Below, in pieces: positions 1-6,956 of a DNA stretch of 36,440 nt. The stretch covers positions 1 through 36,440 of the forward strand of contig JADGPS010000031.1 in the NCBI GenBank assembly GCA_017882285.1, written 5' to 3'. The notes beneath the pieces were generated by a model. That model did not search any database and was not told where the DNA came from. It saw only the letters and a program-made list of their open reading frames with translations. This DNA comes from Paludibacter sp. GTDB taxonomy: Bacteria > Bacteroidota > Bacteroidia > Bacteroidales > Paludibacteraceae. Position 1 is the stretch's first letter. The number at the start of each line of letters is the position of its first letter. Position numbers and translations under genes: made by a program.

Positions 1-643
1 AACCCAATTGAAATCCGTAAATCCATAAAAATGAATGAGCATCAAGTAAAGATACATTATTAAATCGCTGTGATAAGAGTTTTCTAAATTGTTTTATTAT
101 CTCATTGTATTCTAAATAGTTTCCCCACGAGCAATTATGACTTGTTTTAAATTCTATACCCAAAGAATCAAATATTATATCAAATTGATCTTGTGAAATA
201 GGCATATATTTTTGAGAATTTTTGATAAAGAATAAATACGCAATAAGTTGGTAAGAAAAGCCAATTTCGTAGAATTTATTAAACGCAGTTTCATCCGAAA
301 TTTTGGACTTAAAAAAGTCAAAAAGTAATTCTTCATTTTCTCGGTTCCCTTTCAATTTTTTAAAGTCGTCTTTCTTTCTCCAATCTATCAAATTGTTTAT
401 ATTTATGTTAATAGATTTTTTGATACAATCAAGAATTCTTCCTGTTCCGAAGTCTGTTTCTTTCCAAGTATTCGATATTAATTGATTTTTTGCCTCTTTT
501 AGAATGTCATATTTGTAATTCTCGTGTTTTACAATTAATGGGTGTTTCCTAAAATCAGAATTATGTTCAACTAAGTCATTATTTTCTAACTTATTAAAAC
601 CCAAATATGCAATCTCAAAGATTTTTTCATTCACGTCTATCAT
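1..643 (-). CDS. Hypothetical protein, cut by the left edge
   Basis: An open frame runs leftward from an ATG at 643 to the window edge without a stop, giving the first 214 residues of a longer protein. It starts MIDVNEKIFEIAYLG and is rich in Lys, Asn, Ile and Phe, with no signal peptide or membrane segment. The visible end reads LLDAHSFLWIYGF. From memory, similar DAHSFLW stretches occur in proteins tied to restriction-type nucleases, but the likely catalytic part would lie beyond the edge, so no function is assigned. Its upstream region (681-792) shares two sequence blocks with the region upstream of the small gene pair at 808-1388, which suggests co-regulation with that pair. Existence of the gene is well supported; function is unknown. 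Confidence 0.7.
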   Translation of the reverse strand, partial: MIDVNEKIFEIAYLGFNKLENNDLVEHNSDFRKHPLIVKHENYKYDILKEAKNQLISNTWKETDFGTGRILDCIKKSINININNLIDWRKKDDFKKLKGNRENEELLFDFFKSKISDETAFNKFYEIGFSYQLIAYLFFIKNSQKYMPISQDQFDIIFDSLGIEFKTSHNCSWGNYLEYNEIIKQFRKLLSQRFNNVSLLDAHSFLWIYGFQLG

Positions 644-680
644 ATTCTTCTCTGTTTTTTTACACTGACCACAAACACCC

Positions 681-792
681 AAATAACCCCAACCGGGTAT
701 ATTTCTCTTATACTTTCAACAATTCAGTAGGTTTATTCTCCAAATAATGGAATAAAAGTAACTTCTTTAATTTCACCCCTCAAAAATACTAC
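681..792 (-). promoter_or_regulatory. Upstream region, copy A of a duplicated leader
   Basis: Read on the minus strand, it holds a 49-nt block (744-792) that matches 1456-1504 with one mismatch, and nearer the gene a second block (681-711) with ACCC and GGGT half-sites around a short core. The outer edge of the 49-nt block contains TATTTTTG (complement of 781-788), which fits the Bacteroidota -7 consensus TAnnTTTG. No clear -33 TTG is seen at the usual spacing, so the promoter call is tentative. It would drive the gene starting at 643, leaving a leader of about 130 nt. Confidence 0.45.
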
Positions 793-807
793 CCCGTTCG
801 ACTGAGA

Positions 808-1152
808 TTATTGTCTTGTACCGATGACTAATTCATATTCCGTTTCCGATTTCTTATTGATATTTTGTCCCATCACAGGTTGCGTATAGACAGCTTGATC
901 TACTCCTTCCGCTTTACTATAACCGTTAGATTTTAGCCATTGTAAAATCTGATTTGCAAAACCAAATGCTTCTCCGTCTCCTAAAACTGCAACTACTCTT
1001 ACTACTGCAGATGTAGGAATGTTTTGTAATAACTGGTCTCCAAGTTGAGAATTCATTTGTCGAGCCTGTGGTCCGAAATTTACTGTATGTGCAGTCACTC
1101 CGCCCATTTGATTATGGCTTGTAATAAAAATGTTTTTGTTTTCTTCACTCAT
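808..1152 (-). CDS. Small protein with NQ-x-GG-x-TA N-terminal motif
   Basis: A 114-residue soluble protein. Residues 7-27 carry ITSHNQMGGVTAHTVNFG, which closely matches residues 4-22 of the product of the gene just upstream (ITSKNQSGGITAQNVSFG). The remainder (about 36-114) looks like a small alpha/beta domain containing VVAVLGDGEAFGFA and an amphipathic helix ILQWLKSNGY; I do not recognise the family. There is no signal peptide or membrane segment. Its ATG is only 2 nt after the stop of the upstream gene, so the two are almost certainly co-transcribed and translationally linked. The shared motif in a membrane-anchored and a soluble partner suggests that they assemble with each other or with a common third partner; that is inference. 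Confidence 0.75.
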   Translation of the reverse strand: MSEENKNIFITSHNQMGGVTAHTVNFGPQARQMNSQLGDQLLQNIPTSAVVRVVAVLGDGEAFGFANQILQWLKSNGYSKAEGVDQAVYTQPVMGQNINKKSETEYELVIGTRQ

Positions 1153-1154
1153 GA

Positions 1155-1388
1155 TTATTGGATTTTATTAAATGGAAATATACTGAAGTATTCTAAAAGC
1201 TTAACAACTGAAGCAAGAAAAGCAACTGTCCCTGTGATTATTAGGATTATTTTTTTCCATTTCGGTTGTTTTTTTTTGTCTTCGTCACTTGGCGGTTGAT
1301 TGGACAAGTTAATATTGTTGCCAAATGATACATTTTGAGCTGTAATCCCGCCACTTTGATTTTTCGATGTTATTTCTATTTTACTCAT
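1155..1388 (-). CDS. Small membrane-anchored protein with NQSGGITA motif
   Basis: A 77-residue protein starting MSKIEITSKNQSGGITAQNV. An upstream in-frame ATG at 1445 would add 19 residues, but that segment overlaps the repeated leader and its palindrome, and the motif in the partner protein also sits at the extreme N-terminus, so the start at 1388 is preferred. Residues 4-22 are the shared motif, 23-44 a polar linker with DEDKKKQPKWKK, and about 46-70 one hydrophobic helix. No signal peptide precedes the motif, so it should be N-in with the motif in the cytoplasm. It is the first gene of a two-gene unit with 808-1152. The family is not recognised. Confidence 0.7.
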   Translation of the reverse strand: MSKIEITSKNQSGGITAQNVSFGNNINLSNQPPSDEDKKKQPKWKKIILIITGTVAFLASVVKLLEYFSIFPFNKIQ

Positions 1389-1418
1389 ATTGTTTTTTGT
1401 TCTATTACCCCTTATCCT

Positions 1419-1504
1419 AAATAAACCCAATTGGGTATATTTCACTTATAGTCCGATAATGGAATAAAAGTAACTTCTTTAATTTCATCCCTCAAAAATA
1501 CTAC
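1419..1504 (-). promoter_or_regulatory. Upstream region, copy B of a duplicated leader
   Basis: Block 1456-1504 matches 744-792 over 49 nt with one mismatch, and block 1419-1451 matches 681-711. The latter contains a perfect 12-bp palindrome ACCCAATTGGGT (1425-1436), a plausible operator or leader hairpin. TATTTTTG (complement of 1493-1500) fits the -7 consensus. The region lies directly upstream of the gene pair starting at 1388. Confidence 0.5.
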
Positions 1505-1579
1505 AAATATTTATTCACTTAACCCTTTTTGCCAACTAATTTTAAACAATCTGAAAGAATGACTAAATTAGACAAAATA

Positions 1580-1611
1580 AAACCATCCAAACCTTTCGGC
1601 AGGGATGGTTT
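1580..1611. terminator. Rho-independent terminator downstream of the DUF6266 gene
   Basis: AAACCATCC (1580-1588) pairs with GGATGGTTT (1603-1611) across a 14-nt loop. T-rich flanks on both strands allow it to work in either direction; on the minus strand it follows the stop of the gene at 1639-2283 by about 28 nt. Confidence 0.75.
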
Positions 1612-1638
1612 TTAGTTGCATAGAGTAGGAGGGAGGTA

Positions 1639-2283
1639 TTATAACTGCACTTCTCCCAGGTACATACTATTCGAGTTCATTGTGCCGTTGGCTCGGGTAA
1701 AAAACAGCCAACTGTGCGCTTTGCCGCCTGTCCAGTTATCGGGCAAATCCACTTCCAGCGTTCCGTCCATACGTGTTACATCGGGTTCATAAAGCATGGC
1801 TTCGCGCAAGTCTTCGTTGAAGAAAACCACCGTTACCGTGTCGTTACCTTTTGCCGAATCGAACGGACTGTTGTGGATATTGCCGGTGTACCAGTCTACC
1901 TTTACAGTCGAACCTGAAGTCAGCGTTACCGCATGTGTGCCCGAAGCATACACACTTTCGCTGCCTACTGCCACTATCAGTTTGCTTACATCCATAGTCC
2001 AGTCGGGTGCTGAGCCCGTTACTGCATTTCTGAATGCATATGACACTGCCGTTTGATAACCGCCTTTGCCATTGAACGTGTATTTGAACAATTCACGCAA
2101 ACAGCTCATATAGGTTATGACAAATGTAAATTTAGTACGTACTGCCACCTGCTTTTCCGATTTTGGATTGCCGGGAGCTTTAAATATTCTCAGGATATTT
2201 CCGTTGTTTTGTGTTTTCGCAGCTACTGCGCCACCGTGACGACCGGATATTTCGCCAAAAGTGGTAGAATTAAAACGTGCCAT
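1639..2283 (-). CDS. DUF6266 family protein
   Basis: A 214-residue protein matching the DUF6266 pattern of Bacteroidota by eye: an N-terminal glycine-rich segment (FGEISGRHGGAVAA), then NPKSEKQVAVRTKF, a middle helix, YAFRNAVTGSAPDW, and a C-terminal half of alternating beta-strands ending LPDNWTGG, then SMYLGEVQL. Length is typical for the family (about 210). There is no signal peptide or membrane helix. Function of the family is unknown to me. It is monocistronic, with its own terminator at 1580-1611. Codons are richer in G and C than in the AT-rich neighbours on either side. A longer protein of similar N-terminal design lies at 5325-6140 on the opposite strand. Confidence 0.8.
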   Translation of the reverse strand: MARFNSTTFGEISGRHGGAVAAKTQNNGNILRIFKAPGNPKSEKQVAVRTKFTFVITYMSCLRELFKYTFNGKGGYQTAVSYAFRNAVTGSAPDWTMDVSKLIVAVGSESVYASGTHAVTLTSGSTVKVDWYTGNIHNSPFDSAKGNDTVTVVFFNEDLREAMLYEPDVTRMDGTLEVDLPDNWTGGKAHSWLFFTRANGTMNSNSMYLGEVQL

Positions 2284-2697
2284 ATATTTTTTTGTATTTT
2301 ATTATTAATTGTAAATTGAAAAAAAAATAATTTTGATTACTGTTAACTAACAAAGTTTTTTGAACGCAAATCATGCAAATAAAAGCATTTTTTTTTGTTA
2401 GTTCTGTTTTTTACTAAATCCAATATTCTCACTATCCAAAAGTCCCCCGCAGTTTATCCCGCTTGCGGGAGGGGATTTAGGGGGTCGCTGTTAACTGAAT
2501 CGGGCGGTGGTCGTATTTTTGCAATCTGCATAACTTTTTAGTTTTACGGGCTGCAAAAAAAAATGCAGCACAAGTTTTCGTTTGTGCTGCAAAGTAATAT
2601 ACTTTTTTTCTGCTAATAATCAAGCTTTTGCTTGTTTATTCTTGTATTCAAGAACAAACAAGTTCAGACAAGAGTAATCAAGATTAATCAAGAGTAA
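2284..2697. other. Gene-free stretch with repeat-like sequence
   Basis: No credible gene is seen. 2284-2440 is AT-rich and probably holds the promoter of the DUF6266 gene. 2441-2486 is a C/G-rich palindromic repeat (separate entry). 2618-2697 is low-complexity, with CAAGC-TTTT-GCTTG and three near-identical decamers of the form AGTAATCAAG that overlap the stop of the next gene. Confidence 0.6.
2441..2486. repeat. C/G-rich palindromic intergenic repeat
   Basis: Contains TCCCGCTTGCGGGA (2457-2470), identical to 24644-24657, inside an outer AGTCCCCC...GGGGGTC pairing. It belongs to the loose family of CCCC/GGGG palindromes seen at many intergenic sites in this window. Confidence 0.6.
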
Positions 2698-3900
2698 TCA
2701 AGCAATTTTATCCTTTTCAATCATTTTCAACAGATGATTTAATCGGATAGTTACACTGTCTATGTCGGCTCTATCCGTTGTTTTATTAATAGTATACCCA
2801 AAAACACCCTGATACGTACCAATATCTCTATTCATAAATAAACCCAATGACTTATGGAGTTCCTTCGCTTGTCTGCTGCTGATTGAAATCAATGGAGGTT
2901 GATATGCTTCCATAGCTTCCAACATTATTCTTATCGCTTTCCCTTTTTCTGTTGAAAATTCTTCTTTAACTGCTTCTGACAGTTTAAATTTATTTTCATG
3001 CAACAGATAATCAGGGAAAGCCTTACTTTGTTTTTTGCTTTTTTTCGCGGTATTCTCTGTTTTGGCTTGTATCAACGATTTCTTGATTTCCACAACTTCC
3101 TGTAAATCTTCATTCAACCATGTTCCGAACGCATCCAATACATATTCTTTCGTTAAGAACACGGCGGGATTTACCGGTTCAAATATATCATTATCAACCA
3201 TATCCGAAATCATTCGGATAAAATCGGCTCTCCTGTCCGAAGTTAATTTGAAATCAATAACCTGCTTATCATTATTTATTGATTTCTTGGTATTCAGGAA
3301 TTCAACTTCAAATTTTGCACGGTCCATTTCTGATTTGATATAGTGTAATAAACCTTTAATTTTATAGTATTCCAGTTCTACATCATTCATTTCAAATTTA
3401 CGGCTTTCATAATCGAATTTCAGATTTGTAAGATACGTTATTTTATTGTGTGGGTCAGTCGTATTCTTTAACGTTTCCTGAATCTTATCAATATCGAAAT
3501 AAAAAACCTTACTCATTTCTTGCCTTATTTCCTTATCGTCAAAAGTGCTCAACTCATGTCTGAAATCAACCAGTTGAATAATCAATATATTATATTGCTC
3601 TGCGTCAGGTGAATTACTTATTACACTAATTAGTAAATCAACGAATATCAACAAATCGGCATCATTAAATCCCCTCTCTTTAGCCAGTTCTTTTACTTTT
3701 GCTATGCATTTAAAAGGTTTTGTATAGTTATAATAGATAGCAAAGGAATAAGCTTCGTAGATTCCATCAATAAAATCTTCAAAAGGTTTCTTTGTCATAG
3801 GTTTATGATGATCCTTAAACAACAAATAAAATTTCTGAGCATATAGGTTAAAATGCTCATCGGATGTGCTTACATAAAAATCAAGGTCTCTCTTTTTCAT
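2698..3900 (-). CDS. Hypothetical protein, 400 residues
   Basis: A complete reading frame starting MKKRDLDFYVST. It looks mostly helical and cytoplasmic, with no signal peptide or membrane segment. The middle (about 175-200) reads YYKIKGLLHYIKSEMDRAKF, and a Lys/Ser-rich linker (about 280-295, NTAKKSKKQSK) separates a C-terminal domain with ISSRQAKELHKSLGLFMNRD, then GTYQGVFGYTINKTTDRADI. The N-terminal half is vaguely like helical regulators of Bacteroidota mobile elements (RteC type), but I cannot support that assignment. Its C-terminal codons overlap a low-complexity decamer repeat. It stands alone, far from the flanking genes, in a repeat-rich accessory region. Confidence 0.75.
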   Translation of the reverse strand: MKKRDLDFYVSTSDEHFNLYAQKFYLLFKDHHKPMTKKPFEDFIDGIYEAYSFAIYYNYTKPFKCIAKVKELAKERGFNDADLLIFVDLLISVISNSPDAEQYNILIIQLVDFRHELSTFDDKEIRQEMSKVFYFDIDKIQETLKNTTDPHNKITYLTNLKFDYESRKFEMNDVELEYYKIKGLLHYIKSEMDRAKFEVEFLNTKKSINNDKQVIDFKLTSDRRADFIRMISDMVDNDIFEPVNPAVFLTKEYVLDAFGTWLNEDLQEVVEIKKSLIQAKTENTAKKSKKQSKAFPDYLLHENKFKLSEAVKEEFSTEKGKAIRIMLEAMEAYQPPLISISSRQAKELHKSLGLFMNRDIGTYQGVFGYTINKTTDRADIDSVTIRLNHLLKMIEKDKIA

Positions 3901-3966
3901 TGTAATAAAATTTAGTATTCAAAAATATCTTATTTCAAAAACACATAAACCCACGCACCCAATAAA

Positions 3967-4485
3967 TGTCCCCTTCTTGCTCCCTCTCCTTTGGGAGAGG
4001 GCCGTGGTGAGGTCGGGGACGAGCGAAGCGGAGGGGTTTCTTGGTTTTTTATTTCACTTCAAATATTTCTTTATCTCTTCCAGCACCTGCATGGGATAAT
4101 TAAACACTTCCAGATTTTCAAACCGGATAACCGTAACACCTACCGAATTTAAATATTCGGTTCGTTTTTGGTTATATTTTCGTCCTTCCTCGGTAAAATG
4201 TCCAGCACCGTCAAGCTCAACAGACAGTTTGTATTTGTGACAATAAAAATCGACTACATAATGCCCGATGCTAAATTGCCGTAAGAAACGCTCACCCACC
4301 AGCTGTTTATTTTTAATCATTACCCACAATGCTACTTCGGCGGCTGTCATTTGCTTGCGTAGTTTGCGCCGGATGGGTTTCATTTCGGGCAGCGTGTTTA
4401 TATATTCAGGCATGGTATTGTGTTTTTTTGAAATAAATATAGAAATTTAACCCCTCCGCTTCGCTCGTCCCCTTAAAAGGGGACA
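3967..4485. mobile_element. Candidate non-autonomous or nuclease-carrying repeat element around DUF559 gene
   Basis: A perfect 24-nt inverted repeat, 4015-4038 and 4449-4472 (core CGAGCGAAGCGGAGGGG), encloses the DUF559 gene. Outside it, TGTCCCCTT (3967-3975) and AAGGGGACA (4477-4485) form an outer inverted pair. The left end also contains the CCCTCTCC...GGGAGAGGG hairpin that recurs at 17089 and 27648. The layout resembles a gene mobilised with its bracketing palindromes, as known for RAYT/REP pairs, but no target duplication was found. That it is mobile is inference. Confidence 0.45.
4054..4413 (-). CDS. DUF559 family endonuclease-like protein
   Basis: A complete 119-residue protein matching DUF559 (PD-(D/E)xK/Vsr-like fold). 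Family landmarks visible: RRKLRKQMTAAEVALW (14-30), RFLRQFSIGHYVVDFYC (42-58), then KLSVELDGAGHF (62-73), and VTVIRF (93-98). Likely metal/catalytic residues are Asp55, Glu66, Asp68 and His72. The length is full for the family. It has no partner methylase nearby, so it is not an obvious restriction-modification gene. It is enclosed by inverted repeats related to the intergenic repeats found elsewhere in the window, which suggests a role in the spread or repair of those repeats. DUF559 substrates are not established. Confidence 0.85.
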   Translation of the reverse strand: MPEYINTLPEMKPIRRKLRKQMTAAEVALWVMIKNKQLVGERFLRQFSIGHYVVDFYCHKYKLSVELDGAGHFTEEGRKYNQKRTEYLNSVGVTVIRFENLEVFNYPMQVLEEIKKYLK

Positions 4486-4834
4486 ATTATTAGGTTCAAG
4501 ATGATTTACATTTAATTATTCGTACTGCAATAATAAGCTTGCTCAAATTATTCTTGTTCAAATTATTCCTGCAATAAGCTAAAACAAGTTATTGAGATCA
4601 AATTATTCTTATTTAAATTATTCTTGGTCAAATTCTATTTAATACTGAAACCTCCAGCATCTAATAAATCTTCCCTTTTTAAGGGAAGTACCCGCAGGGG
4701 GAAGGGTTTCTTATATTTTATTACATTCCACAAAATTATAAAATTATTTTTACAATTTTCTTTTTTAGTTAAACTTTTTTCAACAGGTTACTTTTTTTTG
4801 TTATTTTTTTACTCATGATATGTTTTTTCTCTTT

Positions 4835-4867
4835 ATTCGGGGTGCGACTTAAAGTCGCACTCCGAAT
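4835..4867. repeat. Hairpin, 15-16 bp stem
   Basis: ATTCGGGGTGCGACTT pairs with AAGTCGCACTCCGAAT with a single G-T mismatch and almost no loop. No gene end is close, so it is more likely a dispersed palindrome than a terminator. Confidence 0.6.
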
Positions 4868-5153
4868 AGGCTAAAATTTCCTGAAATTGATTCTGAAACC
4901 CCCGCTGGCACAACTTTGCAAATCCGCATCTGCCAGATGGAGTGGGAGAGAGGGAATAAAAAGTTAGGTTGTGAAACTGCGGTAGTTTCTAAAGAAATTA
5001 ATACCCGCAATTGAAAATTGCGAAAACCCAACTACCAACTACTTACTAATAACTATAAACCAACAACTTTTTCACGGTTATATTACGGTTATTACACGAT
5101 TCAAACACGATAACGACATGAACTTATATGAGATCGTAATATATCCTTATTAG

Positions 5154-5184
5154 TTGCATAGTTCATTCGAATAATGTACCTTTG
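5154..5184 (+). promoter_or_regulatory. Bacteroidota-type promoter
   Basis: TTG at 5154-5156, a 20-nt spacer, then TACCTTTG at 5177-5184 match the -33 TTG / -7 TAnnTTTG consensus. It would start a transcript near 5190 that carries a leader of about 135 nt to the gene at 5325. Confidence 0.7.
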
Positions 5185-5209
5185 CATGTTGGAAGATAAT
5201 AAGAACAAA

Positions 5210-5312
5210 CCCTAACCCCTACAGGGGAAAAAGAAATGAATAGTTCAATATTTTAATATAAACAAATTTGGAGATGACGCTAACTCCAGCTCTCCTTTAG
5301 GGGTTGGGGGTC
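5210..5312. repeat. Pair of inverted CCCCT repeats in the 5' leader
   Basis: CCCTAACCCCTACAGGGG (5210-5227) and CTCCTTTAGGGGTTGGGGG (5292-5310) are inverted copies of the window's dispersed palindrome. Both lie between the promoter and the ATG at 5325, so the transcript can fold into a long stem ending about 13 nt before the start codon. Confidence 0.6.
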
Positions 5313-5324
5313 ATAAATAATTCT

Positions 5325-6140
5325 ATGGCAATCGTAAAAGGAGCACTGCAGGTTACAGGCAGTATAAAAGGAGTAACGTTTTACTCCCGCGTGGGAAGTG
5401 ATAAAGTTATTATGCGCACTAAAGGCGGACCCAGTAAGCAACGCATGGCCAAAGGTCCTGAGTTCGAAAAGTTACGCGAACATCAACAGGAGTGGGGTGC
5501 CTGTGTGCAATTTGCCCGCTCAATACGTCAGGCTGTGGGGGAGAATTACCGTTTGTGCGATTTTAATCTTTCACCGGTATGGACAGGAATCGGCAAGAAC
5601 CTGATGAAAATGGATCAGGTGAATAAACAGGGCAAACGGAGTTTGTACCTGAGTACGTACCACCAGGCGCTGGAGGGATTTAGTTTTAACCGTAACTATC
5701 CATTGAACAGTGTGTTACGTGTATTGCCAACTTGCCGGGTGAACCGTGAAACACTCGAAGCCAGCGTTACTTTTCCTCGTATTAACACCACTACCGATCT
5801 GCTGAATGTGCAGCGTTTGCCATATTTCAGGCTGATTGTATGCCTTGGAACCGTTTCGGATATGGTGTATAATCCACTAAATCTGTTTTATAACTTTGAA
5901 CCGGTGGTAGATTTGATGCAAGGAGCATCTGTAAATCATGTAACCGAATGGTTTTCAGCCGATAATTTGCTAAAAGAACAGATCCTAAACCTGCAAATGA
6001 ATGAAGAACTACGTGAATTTATGACTGAAAATGTAAGTATATTGCTCAGTATCGGCATTGAATTCGGAAAAGTGGGCTTTGGGGGTGAAATTACTGAGGT
6101 AAAACATGCCGGAAGTGCTAAAATAGTGACAGTTAATTAG
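5325..6140 (+). CDS. Conserved Bacteroidota hypothetical protein (DUF6266-like N-terminus)
   Basis: A 271-residue protein starting MAIVKGALQVTGSIKGVTFY. A TTG at 5304 is in frame but lies inside the repeat, so the ATG at 5325 is used. The N-terminus (TGSIKGVTFYSRVGSDKVIMRTKGG) has the short Gly-rich opening also seen in DUF6266 proteins; then comes a helical part (KGPEFEKLREHQQEWGACVQFAR), a central SLYLSTYHQALEGFSFNRNYP, and a beta-rich C-terminal half with LNVQRLPYFRLIVCLGTVSDM and VEFGKVGFGGE. I recall close relatives in several Bacteroidota but no known function. There is no signal peptide. It has its own promoter and a structured leader, and is followed by another repeat. Confidence 0.8.
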   Translation: MAIVKGALQVTGSIKGVTFYSRVGSDKVIMRTKGGPSKQRMAKGPEFEKLREHQQEWGACVQFARSIRQAVGENYRLCDFNLSPVWTGIGKNLMKMDQVNKQGKRSLYLSTYHQALEGFSFNRNYPLNSVLRVLPTCRVNRETLEASVTFPRINTTTDLLNVQRLPYFRLIVCLGTVSDMVYNPLNLFYNFEPVVDLMQGASVNHVTEWFSADNLLKEQILNLQMNEELREFMTENVSILLSIGIEFGKVGFGGEITEVKHAGSAKIVTVN

Positions 6141-6141
6141 T

Positions 6142-6191
6142 TGACCCCTAAATCCCCTAAAGTTTGCCCCTAAATCCCCTAAAGGGGACTT
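6142..6191. repeat. Tandem CCCCTAAATCCCCTAAAG repeat
   Basis: Two direct copies of CCCCTAAATCCCCTAAAG, the second completed by GGGGACTT, sitting just downstream of the stop at 6140. Same family as 6930-6956, 8829-8850 and 29417-29506. Confidence 0.7.
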
Positions 6192-6869
6192 AAAGAAAGG
6201 TTATTATCATTCGAATGATTTAAATTAAAAAACAGATAAAGTAATAAGAGTATACTTTATTAAGTAGCTATTTTAAGTTAATTATTTGACCGAAATAAAT
6301 CTGTAAAAGGAGTGGAGCAGACAAAAAATAATCCCCTACACGATTATAGGGCAAAATCAGCAAGTGATAAATCAATTTGGATTTTATTTTCCGTTTAGGA
6401 TAATGTACTAAAGTTCAAAATCCGGATAATGACCATCGGTTTAGCTAAACCTCAGTTTCAACAATCAAACGCACAAATCAAAACTGAATTGGTTTTTCAA
6501 AAGTTTTTTCATTTATAATTTCATTTGTAATTTCCTGAGAATATAATTTTGCTTCATAACTTTCCAACTGATTTCAAATACGCGATTCTCAGAGCTTCTA
6601 ATTCGCTCTATAATCCCGACAGCTAATCCATTTCCTATCACTATCATAGCATATTCAAATCATAGGCATAATAATCCTATAATTTATATTATGTATAATA
6701 GAAATGATTGACTTATTCCTATTAACCATTTGTTTCTGCTCTCCCATCACTTCTTCAAATTTTAATCTATTTCCGGCAAACGGGTTTTGCGATTTTTTAA
6801 TCGCACTCATAGATAAATTTACGCGATTGGAAATCGCGAAACCCGAAACAAAGACTTAATTCATACAAT

Positions 6870-6904
6870 AAAAGCCGCTAAACATTTCTGTTTAATCGGC
6901 TTTT
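6870..6904. terminator. Terminator downstream of aspS
   Basis: AAAAGCCG (6870-6877) pairs with CGGCTTTT (6897-6904), extended by an inner TAAACA/TGTTTA stem. On the minus strand it lies about 25 nt after the aspS stop and ends in CTTTT. Confidence 0.75.
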
Positions 6905-6929
6905 GTATTTATTCCCCTCAGTTCTTCTT

Positions 6930-6956
6930 TTAAGCCCCTTTAGGGGTTTGGGGCTT
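6930..6956. repeat. Palindromic repeat overlapping the 3' end of aspS
   Basis: AAGCCCCTTTAGGGGTTTGGGGCTT: the same CCCCT/AGGGG unit found intergenically. Here it encodes the last residues of AspRS (KPQTPKGA) and the stop codon. Confidence 0.75.

Larger units (their letters stand above)
4486..5324. other. Gene-free repeat-rich stretch
   Basis: No credible gene was found. 4530-4635 is a degenerate repeat of about 15 nt built on TCAAATTATTCTTG. 4670-4710 is a CCCTT/AAGGG palindrome. 4835-4867 is a strong hairpin. 5003-5022 has a small CGCAATT/AATTGCG hairpin. The short frame on the minus strand at 4849-5031 starts inside the hairpin and looks like repeat sequence rather than a gene. The promoter and leader of the next gene occupy 5154-5324. 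Confidence 0.6.
6141..6929. other. Gene-free stretch
   Basis: No credible gene. 6142-6191 is a tandem pair of CCCCTAAATCCCCTAAAG units ending AAAGGGGACTT. 6192-6775 is AT-rich with no structure I could see. 6779-6845 has two GCGATT-type hairpins within an outer GGGTTT/AAACCC pairing. The aspS terminator is at 6870-6904. Confidence 0.6.

Noticed and set aside
2618-2702. CRISPR-like short repeats (AGTAATCAAG x3)
   Set aside because: Decamers are contiguous without spacers of constant length, so it is low-complexity DNA rather than a CRISPR array.
4054-4413. Vsr-type mismatch endonuclease or restriction enzyme with a partner methylase
   Set aside because: No methylase gene is nearby, and the spacing of the D/E/H residues fits DUF559 better than Vsr.
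4624-4818. 64-residue Phe/Leu-rich frame on the plus strand
   Set aside because: It runs through a palindromic repeat and a poly-T-rich stretch; the composition reflects the base composition rather than a membrane protein.
4849-5031. 60-residue frame on the minus strand, MGFRNFQLRVLI...
   Set aside because: It begins and ends in hairpin-forming repeat sequence, lacks a start context and reads like translated dispersed repeat.
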